Below, in pieces: positions 1-9,326 of a stretch of DNA of 25,916 bases. Numbering within the stretch: the stretch's first letter is position 1; every line of letters begins with the position of its first letter. Below the pieces are notes generated by a model. That model searched no databases. It was not told the origin of the DNA and was given only the letters and a program-made list of their open reading frames with translations. A program made the position numbers and the translations under genes. Origin of the DNA: Euglena gracilis (lineage: Eukaryota > Euglenozoa > Euglenophyceae > Euglenales > Euglenaceae); NCBI GenBank assembly GCA_900893395.1, contig CAAHFI011495579.1, forward strand, positions 1 to 25,916. Direction: 5' to 3'.

Positions 1-904
1 CAAACGACCGGTAACCTCTGTCCTCCGACGGGGGGGGGTCGTTGGACAAGGGGTCAAAAAAAGTGGGCGAGCACCCAGGACCCTACCCCCCCCCGCCCAA
101 TGGGCCAAGTCTCTCCTTTTGAAAGCCGAAAATTAGGACAGATTGACAATTTTTTTTTGCCCCCAAAAGCGTCAAAAATGACATTTTTGCCGATTTTTGT
201 CCGATTTTAGGCACAATTTTTTTTAGGGTGTCCTTCGACAGGGGGGGTGGTCATTGGAGGGGGGGGGTCCAACAGTGCCTGAATGGGCTGGGTAGAGCAC
301 CAAATGAAAGGGAGGTGGGCGGGCCCATGACCTCCCCGTCCCGGTTATCCCCAAAGCTGTACGGAAGGCCTGGCAGGGGGGTCACCCCCCCCCCCCCGGT
401 GGGGTGGGGGTGGTCGACCCCCCCATAGGGTTTCAGAGATCTTGTGCAGCGCCGACCATCCCTTCCTCGTGGACAAAGAAAATGCAGTGAGAAATGAAAC
501 ATGAGAAATATATTTTTCCGAGCTGAAACCCAAAAGTTTGCATTTTCGGGTGAGTTTTCAGATTTCTTTGAAAATAGGCAAAATGTCTTTTCCGGCACAA
601 AATGACAGAAAATAATTCCTTTTGCTTCCTGGAGGATACCTGAACTGGCCCAAGGGAGGAGTGGAAAACTGAACCTTCACTTAATCTCTTAATCCCAACC
701 TTGGGCACGTCAGTGCCCGAACCACAAACACTTCCAAATATGAGCCCCCGGCTTTATATTTGGGCGGAATTTTAAGACCCGCAGGGAGGCTTATATTTGG
801 GGGAGGGCTTGAATTTTTTTTGGGGGGAGGATCAAACGTTTCTTTGCAATTTTGAACCAAAGTTTTGGTGTACCTCCCATCACCTATAATCAAGCCCAAA
901 AATT
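1..904. other. non-coding spacer with G/C runs
   Basis: No exon with biased third positions is visible on either strand. The stretch holds long G or C runs (around 30, 85, 240-270 and 378-398). A loosely repeated motif of the type TCGACRGGGGGGG followed by a GTYRTTGGA stretch occurs near 25-60 and again near 230-275, with AGCACC after each copy. Near 740-815 there are imperfect repeats of the type CTTTATATTTGGG that recur at 2288-2365. I see no gene here. Confidence 0.5.
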
Positions 905-972
905 TCCTCATTTTAGGCCATTTTAGGCCGTTTTAGGCCATTTAGGCAATTTTAAAGTATAGGTGGGGGTTC
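905..972 (-). repeat. 10-bp minisatellite array with CACCTA bracket (copy D)
   Basis: About four degenerate units of TTTTAGGCCA are followed by TATAGGTGGGGGTTCTGAAA. Read on the minus strand this is GAACCCCCACCTATA followed by the array, the same order as at 2029-2169 and 6391-6517. The bracket is single, so this copy is partial or one-sided. Confidence 0.6.
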
Positions 973-1725
973 TGAAATCATATTATTTCGATATTTTTGT
1001 CCCGAAAACTGTATCATAACATGTGCAACCTTCTCTTATTCAGTTATAACAAATGTGCATCCGAAAAAGCATGCAAAATTCATGATCACTGGATCAAAAC
1101 CATGGGAAACTCAACAAATCTTAATTCATTTCCATAGAGGAATTCTGAACAGCAAGAATTTATGGTAATGAAAATTTTTCAGGAAAAAAACGTTGAACAA
1201 ACATTAAAAGTTTTATTTGCACTATTTACCAATAACATACTTTATATTCTATCATATTTTATTTTTATCATATTCAATTTTATCATATTCATACTTTATC
1301 ATATGCAATTTCATTTATAATATGATTTGAAATGGTCATAATAGTTATTATTAACAATTACAGATATAATATCAATACTATTTTTACTTAATATGTCATT
1401 ATATATCAACTTCTATATATATTATTACTAAAATTGCATAAAAACATGTGTTGTTTTATTATAAATATTACATTAAAAATTGATATAATAAAATTTATAT
1501 GAACATAGATAATATATACAAACAAAATTGATAATACCCAATAAAATACCCACATTAAACACCCATATTAAACATATGGAATTTCTATTATAATAAAATG
1601 TCCATTCATAAAAAATATTAAGTTTCCTTAGAAAATTTACTGTTAAATTTATAAATTTATAATAATACTTGTATTTTCAATTTCAATTGAGATTTTTCAA
1701 CATCTTTTACGGTTTTTTTGTGTAT
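973..1725. other. extremely AT-rich block
   Basis: From about 1000 to 1725, and most strongly from 1190 to 1720, the sequence is almost only A and T, with many ATATAT, TTATAA and AAATTT tracts. The surrounding DNA is mixed and G/C-run rich. No long reading frame, clear tandem unit or terminal repeat is visible. The block lies between copies of the TTTTAGGCCA array at 905-972 and 2029-2169, both of which carry that unit on the plus strand. It could be organellar DNA, the core of an unknown element, or a local composition shift. Confidence 0.6.
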
Positions 1726-2028
1726 TTTCCCCCATGCTTCAAAACTTGCACTGTTTCATTATTTGTGAAACAGACATCGTTCCGCACCAAAAAAAGATGG
1801 GAGTAAGAAAAAATACTTCTGTCCAAACTTTCAAAATTCAGCTACCAAAAGGTTGGGGACTGTGGATTTGGGGACTGATGCTATTATTAGTTGGGATAAA
1901 AACATGGGCCTTGTGGGGCTGTGCTCCTCCACCAAATCCACTGTTCGCCGTCCACATTAACAAAAGACACCAAAAGTCGAATGGCTTCAGTTGTTCACAA
2001 AAAAATATTTTGCAACAGAATTTTTCCC

Positions 2029-2169
2029 ATTTTAGGCCATTTTAGCCATTTTAGGCTATTTTAGGGACCCCCACCTATAGGGGGTCAAAAAGTCATTTTT
2101 AGGCCATTTTAAGCCATTTTGGGGCATTTTAGGCCATTTTAGGCCATTTTTTGGCTATAGGTGCCTGCC
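2029..2169 (+). repeat. bracketed 10-bp minisatellite (copy A)
   Basis: About four TTTTAGGCCA-like units are followed by GGGACCCCCACCTATAGGGG (2064-2083). Five to six more units follow (2096-2154), and the copy ends in CTATAGGTGCCTG (2155-2167). The second array is thus bounded by inverted CACCTATA and TATAGGTG. The same architecture with a different unit is found at 6391-6517. Confidence 0.65.
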
Positions 2170-2287
2170 TCCCATTTCCCCAAAATGAACAATTCTCGCC
2201 CAAAATGGAGGATTTCTGGTTAAATTTCTGGTTAAATTCCACATCCACCCCCAAAAAATCTCTGCTGTTCCTGAAGGGCACCATCGG

Positions 2288-2365
2288 CCGGCTTTATATT
2301 GAGTGGGTCTTTATATTTGGGGGTTTTTTATGTTTGGGGGGGATTACATTTGGGGGGTTATGGTG
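2288..2365 (+). repeat. imperfect tandem repeat, TTTATATTTGGGGG type
   Basis: Four imperfect units of about 17-18 bp follow each other, each a TTTATATTT-like core followed by a G run. The same core occurs near 750 and 795, on the other side of the AT-rich block and in the same orientation. Confidence 0.5.
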
Positions 2366-2608
2366 TTGTCTTTCACTTTTCCAATGATCACCTCCAGTGT
2401 GCAAGTAGGTTTTCACTTCCGGGTTTGAGGGCTCAGGCAAATTCCTTAAAAATTTGCAAAAGGTGGGGTGGCTTTTTGTGGAACGGTTTTGGCACCATCC
2501 GTTGGACGCTGCTTTCCGCTGCAACCAGCTCTGGTTTGCGCCAAAATACATTCGAGGCATCATCCGATCGCCTGCTCCCATAAAACAAAAAACTGTGCGA
2601 ACGCTTAC

Positions 2609-2659
2609 CGGGTCGGCTAAATGGCTCACCCCACCGGGGATGACCGTTGGATTATCCAT
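2609..2659 (-). CDS. possible first coding exon, minus strand
   Basis: On the minus strand an ATG in a CACCATGG context (ATG at 2659-2657) opens 17 codons. They end exactly at a strong donor, CCG followed by GTAAGC at 2608-2603. The short peptide begins MDNPTVIPGG. No downstream exon was recognised and the third-position bias is modest, so this rests on the start context and donor alone. Overlapping plus-strand frames (about 2590-2870) are also open but have no better support. Confidence 0.2.
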
Positions 2660-2865
2660 GGTGCACGGAGGAAGGCGTTTGTCCCGAGCTGTGAATCCTC
2701 ATGGGCAGGGCTCGGTGGTGAAGCAAGGAGGCCGGCCAGCGCCCTCCCACCCCAATGCAGGAAACCAGAAAGGGGGTCACGGGCTGCTGTTCCGGTCTTC
2801 TCCAAAAACAAACCACCGAAAAAGCAGCCCGGGGCGAGAGGAACGCAACAAGGTCAGCGATGCCG

Positions 2866-2870
2866 CCTAT
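2866..2870. repeat. left target site duplication of E1 (CCTAT)
   Basis: CCTAT directly abuts the CTTAGGCGG left end of E1 and is repeated exactly after its right end at 8193-8197. Confidence 0.75.
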
Positions 2871-2893
2871 CTTAGGCGGCGCTAATTACCCAA
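2871..2893 (+). repeat. E1 left terminal inverted repeat
   Basis: It begins CTTAGGCGGCGCTAATT and matches the reverse complement of 8170-8192 with one mismatch. Together with the flanking host bases GCCGCCTA it happens to form a further palindrome. Confidence 0.8.
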
Positions 2894-3018
2894 CTGATTT
2901 TTGCGTTTTTTGACGTTTTTTTTTTGGCTGTTTTAAAACCCCCCTAAAAGGGCACAAAATTCTGGCCGAGAGGGGTGTGTGGCAGCTTTGGGCCAAAATT
3001 TTCCGAAAGTGGTTTTGT

Positions 3019-3030
3019 GCGGTATTCCGC
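3019..3030. repeat. E1 palindrome
   Basis: GCGG, a TATT loop, then CCGC: a short core version of the E1 palindrome family. Confidence 0.5.
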
Positions 3031-3194
3031 CCAAACGATTTACAATTGTGTGCGAATTGTGCGGCTTGGGGTGTACTAGAAATGCTTGAAATGGGTTGAA
3101 AACCACTGACTTTGAATGGGTGTGACATGGGGCTGTGTTTCTCATGGTTTATATTAATAACAGTATTTGAGAAACGAATGAACATTGCAAGCGT

Positions 3195-3210
3195 GCGCGG
3201 ATAACCGCGT
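3195..3210. repeat. E1 palindrome, variant
   Basis: Arms CGCGG and CCGCG around ATAA. This differs from the TTAGGCGG consensus but has the same GCGG/CCGC core and loop size. Degenerate relatives follow at about 3281-3297 and 3321-3335. Confidence 0.4.
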
Positions 3211-3742
3211 AAAACGAAACAAGAGGAGTCAGACGACGGAGTTAAATGTTTACACGGATATACCACACAGAATAAACTTGTGCGCGGAATACGCCTAAAC
3301 GAGAAAAACAAAGAATGGTACACGGATTTACCGCCCACCGTAAGCCAAACACTTGATGATTGGTAGGAGGGAATCCGCCTGCTGTGTGTGTATAAGTGGT
3401 GAGTTTTTGGCGAAACTGGTGTAGGCGAGAATACGTCCAGAAGTAAAGAAGAAACAATGGTGGTGTCGAGACTGGCATAGGCCAGGTGCTATTGCCTGCT
3501 GGGGTCTCTGTAATGGGGACAATAACATCACAGCCAATGGTAGCTGGGGAACTCCCTGACGACGTGGGCAGGTGCCACCGGATGATATCCTGCCCTCCCC
3601 AACGCACTTGGATAGAAAAAGGTGCCTGTCTGAAACGGCCCAAAAACAAAAAAGAAGAAGTAACTGATTTATGAAACTCTGCACTCGCAGCATCCGGTAT
3701 GAGCCAAAACCACAAAGTTTTTCGACCACCAACAATTTTGTT

Positions 3743-3762
3743 TCAGGCGGTTAACCGCCTGA
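3743..3762. repeat. E1 palindrome, perfect 20-mer
   Basis: TCAGGCGGTTAACCGCCTGA is an exact 20-bp self-complementary sequence. It is one of the two best E1 copies, with 8-bp arms (TCAGGCGG) around TTAA. Confidence 0.75.
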
Positions 3763-3828
3763 CCATTTCCACATTTTAAAACATCATTGAGGAGTTGGCA
3801 TGGGTTGGGTGGGGACCAAGAGACAACG

Positions 3829-3846
3829 TAGGCGGTTATCCGCTTA
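3829..3846. repeat. E1 palindrome
   Basis: TAGGCGG, a TTAT loop, then CCGCTTA: one mismatch in the arms. It lies 67 bp after the perfect copy at 3743-3762. Confidence 0.6.
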
Positions 3847-3868
3847 AACGAAAACGCAGAGTACCCCT

Positions 3869-4348
3869 TCAGAGGCCAACAGCTGACTTGTCAGCCCTTG
3901 AGCACTGAGGCCTGGTCTCCTTTATGAGTTCGGATGGAAACGGGGTTTGCACAGACACAACTAATGAGAGATGGAGGGGGGGCATACCTGTTGTGAGGTT
4001 AGAGAAGTCAGGAGGGAGACCGCCTGGCCGCGTTAAGGGTGGGCAAAAAAAGCAAAGCATTTGTGGACGATGGGATGGGGTGGAAGATGGAAACCGTCCT
4101 AGAAATGAAGACTCTGCTGGTTTGTTTGCAAAAGTTTCCAACCCGTGACACCAGCCACAGGGGTGAATCTTTGCGGAGTACAGACAACAGACTTTGTTGC
4201 CAGGCTGCCAGGCAGGTTGCAACTGAATGGTGTCTGGCATGTTTGTCATGAGTCTGAGGGCTGGAGGTTTATGGAAACCAGGGAGAGGAGATTGCACAAG
4301 CAGGTTTGACCAAACGAGGAGAGAGGGCCAGCCCTTAAGCTTGGGCAC
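3869..4348 (-). other. open minus-strand frame without coding support
   Basis: A 159-codon minus-strand frame is open across this part of E1, but third positions are not G/C-biased, no splice-bounded block stands out and I recognise no motif. I see no convincing gene between about 2900 and 4450. Confidence 0.2.
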
Positions 4349-4456
4349 TGAGAGCAGGGGTGGTTTCCAAAAAGACCGGACACACTTGTGCTGAGGCTGA
4401 TTACATGGATGGAAACCAAATGCATCGGGTCAAACATCGACCCGGCGTTGGTGAGA

Positions 4457-4741
4457 ACGACCGCCTTCTGGTTTACCCCCTTCCACACGGCTTCTAACTG
4501 TGGAGGCCACCGTTGCCCACCCCGAAGGAAGAAGAACCAGAAAAAAGAGGTGGTTGGGCATTTTGTCTGAATTTAAGCAAAAAACTGCAGCCTTTCAAAC
4601 GACCGCCTTCTGGTTTACCCCCCTTCCACATGGCTTCTAACTGTGGAGGCCACCGTTGCCCACCCCGAAGGAAGAAGAACCAGAAAAAAAGAGGTGGTTT
4701 GGGCATTTTGTCTGAATTTAAGCAAAAACTGCAGCCTTTCA
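4457..4741 (+). repeat. 142-bp tandem duplication inside E1
   Basis: The segment starting ACGACCGCCTTCTGG at 4457 is repeated from 4599 with only a few differences, mainly single-base indels in A runs. Both copies end in a CTGCAGCCTTTCAAA-type sequence. The close match suggests a recent local duplication. Confidence 0.8.
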
Positions 4742-5158
4742 AAAGAAAAATGCTGTAAAACTCTTTCAAAAAACAATTGAAAAGGCCTTGAATATTTCAG
4801 AACTTGGAGGACTCCTTCCCAAAACCCCAAAAAATTTTCGATTGCTGTCACCAGCTGCTGAAACAGGCGTTTCTCCGTCCGTGTCTTGAATCACTTCTTC
4901 GTCAGCCTTCCCCAAACCCTGATTTTGGGCCACCAAAACCGTTGGGTTCCAGGAGGAGGGCTCTCAGAGGTGCTTTTGTTCCTCCTGAGAAATCAACCTC
5001 AGCTTTTTGGCTGTTTTTCGGGACAAAAACAAAATATCACCTCTACCACAGCTCACCCGGCCTGGCAACTGACACATGCGTTCCACTGCTGTCCCTGCAG
5101 ACGACCCTTTCACCACTGGCCAGGGGCAGGCAGCTATGGTCACTTCCCATTTTGGTGC

Positions 5159-5230
5159 TCTGGTCGGCCCTGGTCGGCCCTGGTCGCCCTGGTCGGCCCT
5201 GGTCGGCAAATAGTCGGCCATAGGTGGTGG
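5159..5230 (+). repeat. 10-bp array TCGGCCCTGG with TAGGTGG end (copy C)
   Basis: About five units of TCGGCCCTGG are followed by AAATAGTCGGCCATAGGTGG. The unit and the ATAGTCGGCC...TAGGTG end match copy B at 6391-6517. The upstream CCCCCACCTA bracket is not present here. Confidence 0.6.
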
Positions 5231-5351
5231 TATCCGCCACAGAAAAAATGTGAAGGGATGCAATGATTTTCTGAATTGTCTTGCCAAGATCAAAAGGAAG
5301 TGCCCCATAAGGCCTCCATTGGCAAGCACCTTCGGTCACCCACCCCTTTGG

Positions 5352-5425
5352 GCCCCGCATCGCCCTGCATCGCCCTGCATCCCCTGCATCGCCCTGCATC
5401 GCCCTGCATCGCCCTGCATCACCCT
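5352..5425 (+). repeat. 10-bp array GCCCTGCATC
   Basis: About seven units of GCCCTGCATC, one of them 9 bp, end in ACCCTAG. The unit is that of copy E at 6234-6326. Confidence 0.75.
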
Positions 5426-5456
5426 AGAGCCATCCAATAATACCCTATAACCGAAG

Positions 5457-5730
5457 ACCAAAATTCAGGCACACAAATACAGCAGGGGCACTGGAAGGGT
5501 ACTGCAAACACGACCACCTCACCCTCCAGCACCCGCAGCTCCTCCAGCTCCCACCGCTGCCTCTCCAGCAGCAGCAACCACTGCCAGTCGTGCTTCTCCC
5601 GACCACGCAGCTTCCTCCACTGAAGGAGAGGCTAGTCAGCAAAAGCCTTTGGGGGTCACACTTCCCGGGGGTCCCGCTTCTTGGCCTCCAACCAACCTTC
5701 CTCGACATCCAACTCGCGACTTTGTGTATT
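5457..5730 (+). pseudogene. possible Ala/Pro-rich coding remnant in E1
   Basis: A plus-strand frame is open through an Ala/Pro/Thr-rich stretch followed by a more ordinary segment (SSTEGEASQQKPLGVTLPGG) and a stop at 5728-5730. It has no clear start, no recognised domain and only moderate third-position bias. Low-complexity DNA could mimic it. A second short patch that reads like protein lies at about 5960-6130. Confidence 0.2.
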
Positions 5731-6233
5731 AAATTCGCGGCTCGTTGGATGCCAATCCTTCCAAAGGCGCAGTATGCGCACCCTACACATGCGCACATGC
5801 GCATTCTCGGATTCACATGCCCTACAAGCATCCACGGATGCACATGATCATGCACATGCCTACAACCGCAACTACAGTCGCCCGTTTATCCCACAACTTA
5901 AGATTCCCCCCATAACCTCCCTCTCCCACCAAAGCATCCACTCCAGGGAGTCACTCAGGGAAGGCCAGACGAGCCAGGGAGGAACATCGTCGACTCAGGT
6001 ACGAAGCAAGCACCAATGTGGAGTCTGTACGCAGGTATGCAGCAGGGGCACGATACCTTCGGCTCCAGGGGAGTCACACACCTCCCGGAGGGGGACAGAG
6101 AGGTCCAGCACAGCAGCAGAGGCAGAGGCATGGGCAGACATGAAGGGCATGCTGGAGTGGTCTGCGGGGGAGGGAGGGTGTACCCAGCAGTATAGGCCCA
6201 AATATGGACCCCACTTCAGCCATCCAAAAAAAA

Positions 6234-6326
6234 AGCATCGCCCAGCATCGGAACCCCACCTCTGTCTCCAAAAATCCAGCATCACCCAGCATCGCCCTGC
6301 ATCGCCCAGCATCATCAGAGGTGCTT
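6234..6326 (+). repeat. bracketed 10-bp array (copy E, GCATCGCCCA unit)
   Basis: Short array, then GGAACCCCACCTCTGTCTCC, then an A-rich spacer, then a second array of GCATCGCCCW units, then AGAGGTGCTTG. Bracket and order correspond to copy B, although the 10-bp unit is unrelated. Confidence 0.6.
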
Positions 6327-6390
6327 GTTCCAGAGGGAAAGCTGCCGAATTCCTTCATCCATTCCCCTTCGGTCGGCCAACCACATGCAA

Positions 6391-6517
6391 GTCGGCCCTG
6401 GTCGGCCCTGGTCGGCCCTGGTCGGAACCCCCACCTACGGGGGTCCTGAAAACCATAGTCGGCCCTGGTCGGCCATGGTCGGCCCTGGTCGGCCCTGGTC
6501 GGCCGTAGGTGCCTGGC
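6391..6517 (+). repeat. bracketed 10-bp array (copy B, TCGGCCCTGG unit)
   Basis: Three and a half TCGGCCCTGG units are followed by GGAACCCCCACCTACGGGGG (6424-6443) and TCCTGAAAACCATAG. About five more units run to 6503, and the copy ends in GTAGGTGCCTGGCC. It has the same frame as copy A, with a completely different unit. Confidence 0.7.
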
Positions 6518-6528
6518 CAGGGGGAAAA

Positions 6529-6690
6529 TTACCGCCTCCTCATTGGAGAGGAGGGTGTCCACCTCCTGCTCAAATGCCAGGCGGGCTTCCGCCTGCTCGG
6601 GTGCTTGCTGTCCCGGCGCAGCAGCCACAGCTCCCTTTCAACCTGTCCCACCCAACTTTCAAACATTGTGCCGCCAACACCGACCACCGA
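6529..6690 (-). pseudogene. possible coiled-coil coding remnant in E1, minus strand
   Basis: Two minus-strand frames carry helix-like, charged segments: FESWVGQVERELWLLRRDS (about 6690-6634) and PEQAEARLAFEQEVDTLLSN (about 6605-6545). The second has mostly G/C third positions. They lie in different frames, so this is at best a broken gene. An E1 palindrome (6578-6595) lies inside the second segment. The opposite strand is also open, so the assignment is uncertain. Confidence 0.25.
6578..6595. repeat. E1 palindrome within a possible reading frame
   Basis: CAGGCGG, GCTT, CCGCCTG: perfect 7-bp arms. It is the only clear copy whose loop contains G/C. Confidence 0.65.
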
Positions 6691-6820
6691 CACTGGACAC
6701 CAAAACATCACAACCATCAACCATCAACCATCACAACCCATCGCGACACCAACAAGCTCCACGCAGGTTTCCGCCCAAACCACATCTGGGAGGAAACCCG
6801 CGCAAAATAAAAGCGGATTA

Positions 6821-6834
6821 GGCGGAAAACCGCC
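6821..6834. repeat. E1 palindrome
   Basis: GGCGG, AAAA, CCGCC, preceded by TTA so that the left half reads TTAGGCGG as in the TIR. Half-site relatives lie at about 6793 and 6811 and at about 6992, 7033 and 7213. Confidence 0.7.
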
Positions 6835-7648
6835 CACTGCTATCGTTCAATAACGCCTCAAAGTCCTCTTCCCGGTGTCCTTAATTTGTCAGCGCACAAG
6901 TTTCCTGCTGGTGGCACAGCTGGGCCACGCAAAACTGAACATTTTTTCCCACCTGTCAACCCCTGCTGAGAGATACTCAAAATTTCATTTGAGGCGGTGC
7001 GGAAACAGAACACAACTTTTTTTTGCAAGACCCTTTCCAGGCGGATCTCCTCGCACATGAATGCATGAAACATTAGAAACTTCAAGCACAGCTGCCAAGA
7101 ATGGGTGGGCATGTTGTGTTGGATATTTATTTTGTTTGGTGGATGGTGCTGCGTCGGGGTGGGGATGCATCACACACGGCATTTGAATGATGTGGGTGAG
7201 CTGGGGATCTTTCAGGCGGAAACCCGTGCAGAAGGGTTTGAGAATGAGAAGAGTTCGTGTTTGTAGATGACACGTGGGAGTGGGAATGGGAACGCTGAAA
7301 CCTCCAGAACTCGGTAATCACGTGAAGTTGTTAATGAATAAATTTGGGGGACTCAAACCGCATCCCATTTCAGTTCATCTTGGCCCCAAGTTTCTCAAAG
7401 TTCTTGAACTTGTGATGGCAAGAATGGTGTTGAAGCCTTTCCTAACATCTCTGTTCCGGATAGCAGCACAGACAACCACGCCTCCCTCCCTCCCGCGCCT
7501 TCCTGGTCCAACTGTCATCCCGCGCTGCCAAATGATACGGTGTGGTGCACAGCCCAGGAGGAGGGGGATGCTGGGGAGCTTGTAAACCAATCAGGGCACC
7601 CGGGGCAAGCACACATAGCGCACACCTCGTTGCGAAATCATCACTTCT

Positions 7649-7668
7649 TTAGGCGGTAAACCGCCTAA
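7649..7668. repeat. E1 palindrome, perfect arms identical to TIR start
   Basis: TTAGGCGG, TAAA, CCGCCTAA. Each 8-bp arm equals bases 2-9 of the E1 terminal repeat, which is the clearest link between the TIR and the internal palindromes. Confidence 0.8.
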
Positions 7669-7742
7669 CCTCATTTTTACCTTTCTTCCCAGGCCAGTCC
7701 CCTCTGTTAAGGTAGCATCTCTTCATCACAAAAACAAATTTT

Positions 7743-7754
7743 GCGGTTTACCGC
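7743..7754. repeat. E1 palindrome
   Basis: GCGG, TTTA, CCGC. The right half extends as CCGCCTAA. A half-site (CTTAGGCGG) follows at about 7865 and a diverged copy at about 8121-8138. Confidence 0.6.
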
Positions 7755-8169
7755 CTAAAACATCCCTTTCCAGAAATTATAACATCTTTTGGGCAGTGCT
7801 GTCTGTTCACCTCCCCCATCACTGGACCTCGGGACTCACGAGAGGTTCAAAAATGGGCGGGTTGCTTAGGCGGTTGCCTCTTCTTCACCTGCAACACCGT
7901 GTCACCCCCCTCCACAGGGGGGGGGTCTGGTAGCATTGCCAAATAACCGGGGCTCCGGAGGCCAGTGTTCTCCGGCTGTTTTCTATTTTTCAAAATTTCA
8001 AGGCGTTCCAGGGGGGTGTTTTCCAACCCCCCCTAAAACAGCCATAAATTTTCAAAATCGCCCAAATTTTTGTGCTGGTGTCACCCTCTCAAAATTTTGA
8101 GCACAAAGACCGTGGGGTATCCTAAGCGGAAACCCGCGCACCTCATATGCACAGAAATTGGAAAAAAAA

Positions 8170-8192
8170 TTGGGCAATTAGCGCCGCCTAAG
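8170..8192 (-). repeat. E1 right terminal inverted repeat
   Basis: It ends GCGCCGCCTAAG and is the inverse of 2871-2893 with one mismatch. Confidence 0.8.
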
Positions 8193-8197
8193 CCTAT
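8193..8197. repeat. right target site duplication of E1 (CCTAT)
   Basis: Exact copy of 2866-2870. Confidence 0.75.
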
Positions 8198-8304
8198 AGG
8201 GGTGGGCTGAGAGTCGGTCTCGCAGTGCTTGCCGTGTTCAAGCGTGAGGCGCCTGCCCAGAGGTTCTTTGAAGGATGGGGAGAAAACCTTTCAAAAAATG
8301 GGGA

Positions 8305-8445
8305 GAGAATGTGTGTGCGCGCGCGCGACACTTGTGGGGACACACACAGTGGTGTGTGTGCTTGTTTGCTTGTGCATTCATGTTGTGTGTGCATGGAGCT
8401 CATAGGGGTGGGTGTGTGTGTGGGTGTGTGTGTGCGCGCGTGTCC
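8305..8445 (+). repeat. alternating TG/CG tract
   Basis: Three runs of alternating purine-pyrimidine (TGTGTGTGCGCGCGCGC, CACACACAGTGGTGTGTG, and GTGTGTGTG with GCGCGCG) lie within 140 bp. Such sequence can adopt Z-DNA. Between 8198 and 9326 I see no confident exon. A weak minus-strand candidate lies near 8440-8505. Confidence 0.6.
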
Positions 8446-8721
8446 GACTTCAACACACGACACAAGGTTGACATGCACCACCAGCCCGGCACTTCCTTCC
8501 AATGTGCACGCTGCAGGAGAATTTCCACACAACCTGATTTGACTGTGGATGTGTGGTTGGTAATTCCAAACTAATCACAGTGCACACCGCCGGAAGTGCA
8601 CTGCAGAGCCTACTCCGAAAAGCGCGCATGCCCACAATCCACCTGTATGTGTATGCATATTTATTATTTTCCATCCGAAAGTTGTTGCACGTACCTACCC
8701 CCTCCCCTCCTGGAAAACGGT

Positions 8722-8880
8722 CACCTGACAGGTTGGCCGGTGTTGGGGACCCTGACGACTTCCTGTCAGAGGTTGGCCGTTACCAAGGACCCTGACAGTT
8801 TCCCGGTAGGGCATTTCAAGAAAGTCAATGAAAAATGACCCTGACAGGTTGGCCGGTACCGGGGAGCCTGACAACTTGCC
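8722..8880 (+). repeat. degenerate 38-40-bp tandem repeat
   Basis: The motif TGACAGGTTGGCC and relatives start near 8726, 8766 and 8842, each followed by a GGGGACCCTGAC-like segment. That is a 40-bp step and then a 76-bp step, as if one unit had decayed. The motif GACCCTGAC also recurs between units. Confidence 0.6.
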
Positions 8881-9326
8881 ATTGAAATTGCCATGTGACT
8901 ATTTCCAGTTAGATTGTGCTGACCCATGTAACCAAAGCTGAAACAAATGTGATGTGTAAATTATGTAGCCCAATTAAACCCAATTTAAAATTTCTGGTAG
9001 GATTTCAAGCCTCTCCTAGGTTTACATTTGGCACTTTGTATATTGGGGGGGGGCAAATTCAAATTCCCAGAACTAAAATTGCACATGCAGTCACCTTGCT
9101 CAAATTCCCCAATTTTCAGCAAAATTACAGTCGTCTTTCAGCACAAATGTTCAATTTGTCAAACTGCCACATAATGACAATGCTTGCGGTTCCCCTCATT
9201 CCATACTGCCTGCGTGGCACTTGTTTGGTGATTCCCCAGCAGGAGATTTCTTAGGTTGGTTGCCAACTCAAATCCTGGTTTGGGTGGGGGTCACACCAAC
9301 CTTGTTGGGCACACGCGTATCTAAAC

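Larger units (their letters stand above)
2871..8192. mobile_element. E1: 5.3-kb TIR element with internal palindromes
   Basis: The ends are 23-bp terminal inverted repeats with one mismatch (2871-2893 and 8170-8192), beginning CTTAGGCGGCGCTAATT. A perfect 5-bp duplication CCTAT lies on both sides. Inside are at least eight clear and several degenerate palindromes whose arms (TTAGGCGG) repeat the first bases of the TIR, four 10-bp arrays, and a 142-bp tandem duplication. No transposase is recognised. Possible coding remnants lie at 5457-5730, 5930-6140 and (minus) about 6529-6690. The CTTAG ends and the TSD length are shared with E2. E1 is best read as a non-autonomous or decayed member of that family. 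Known superfamilies with 5-bp duplications (such as Transib, with CAC-type ends) do not match these termini. Confidence 0.8.

Noticed and set aside
1734-2045. Plus-strand frame of 103 codons
   Set aside because: It runs into the TTTTAGGCCA array and has no codon bias or recognisable motif.
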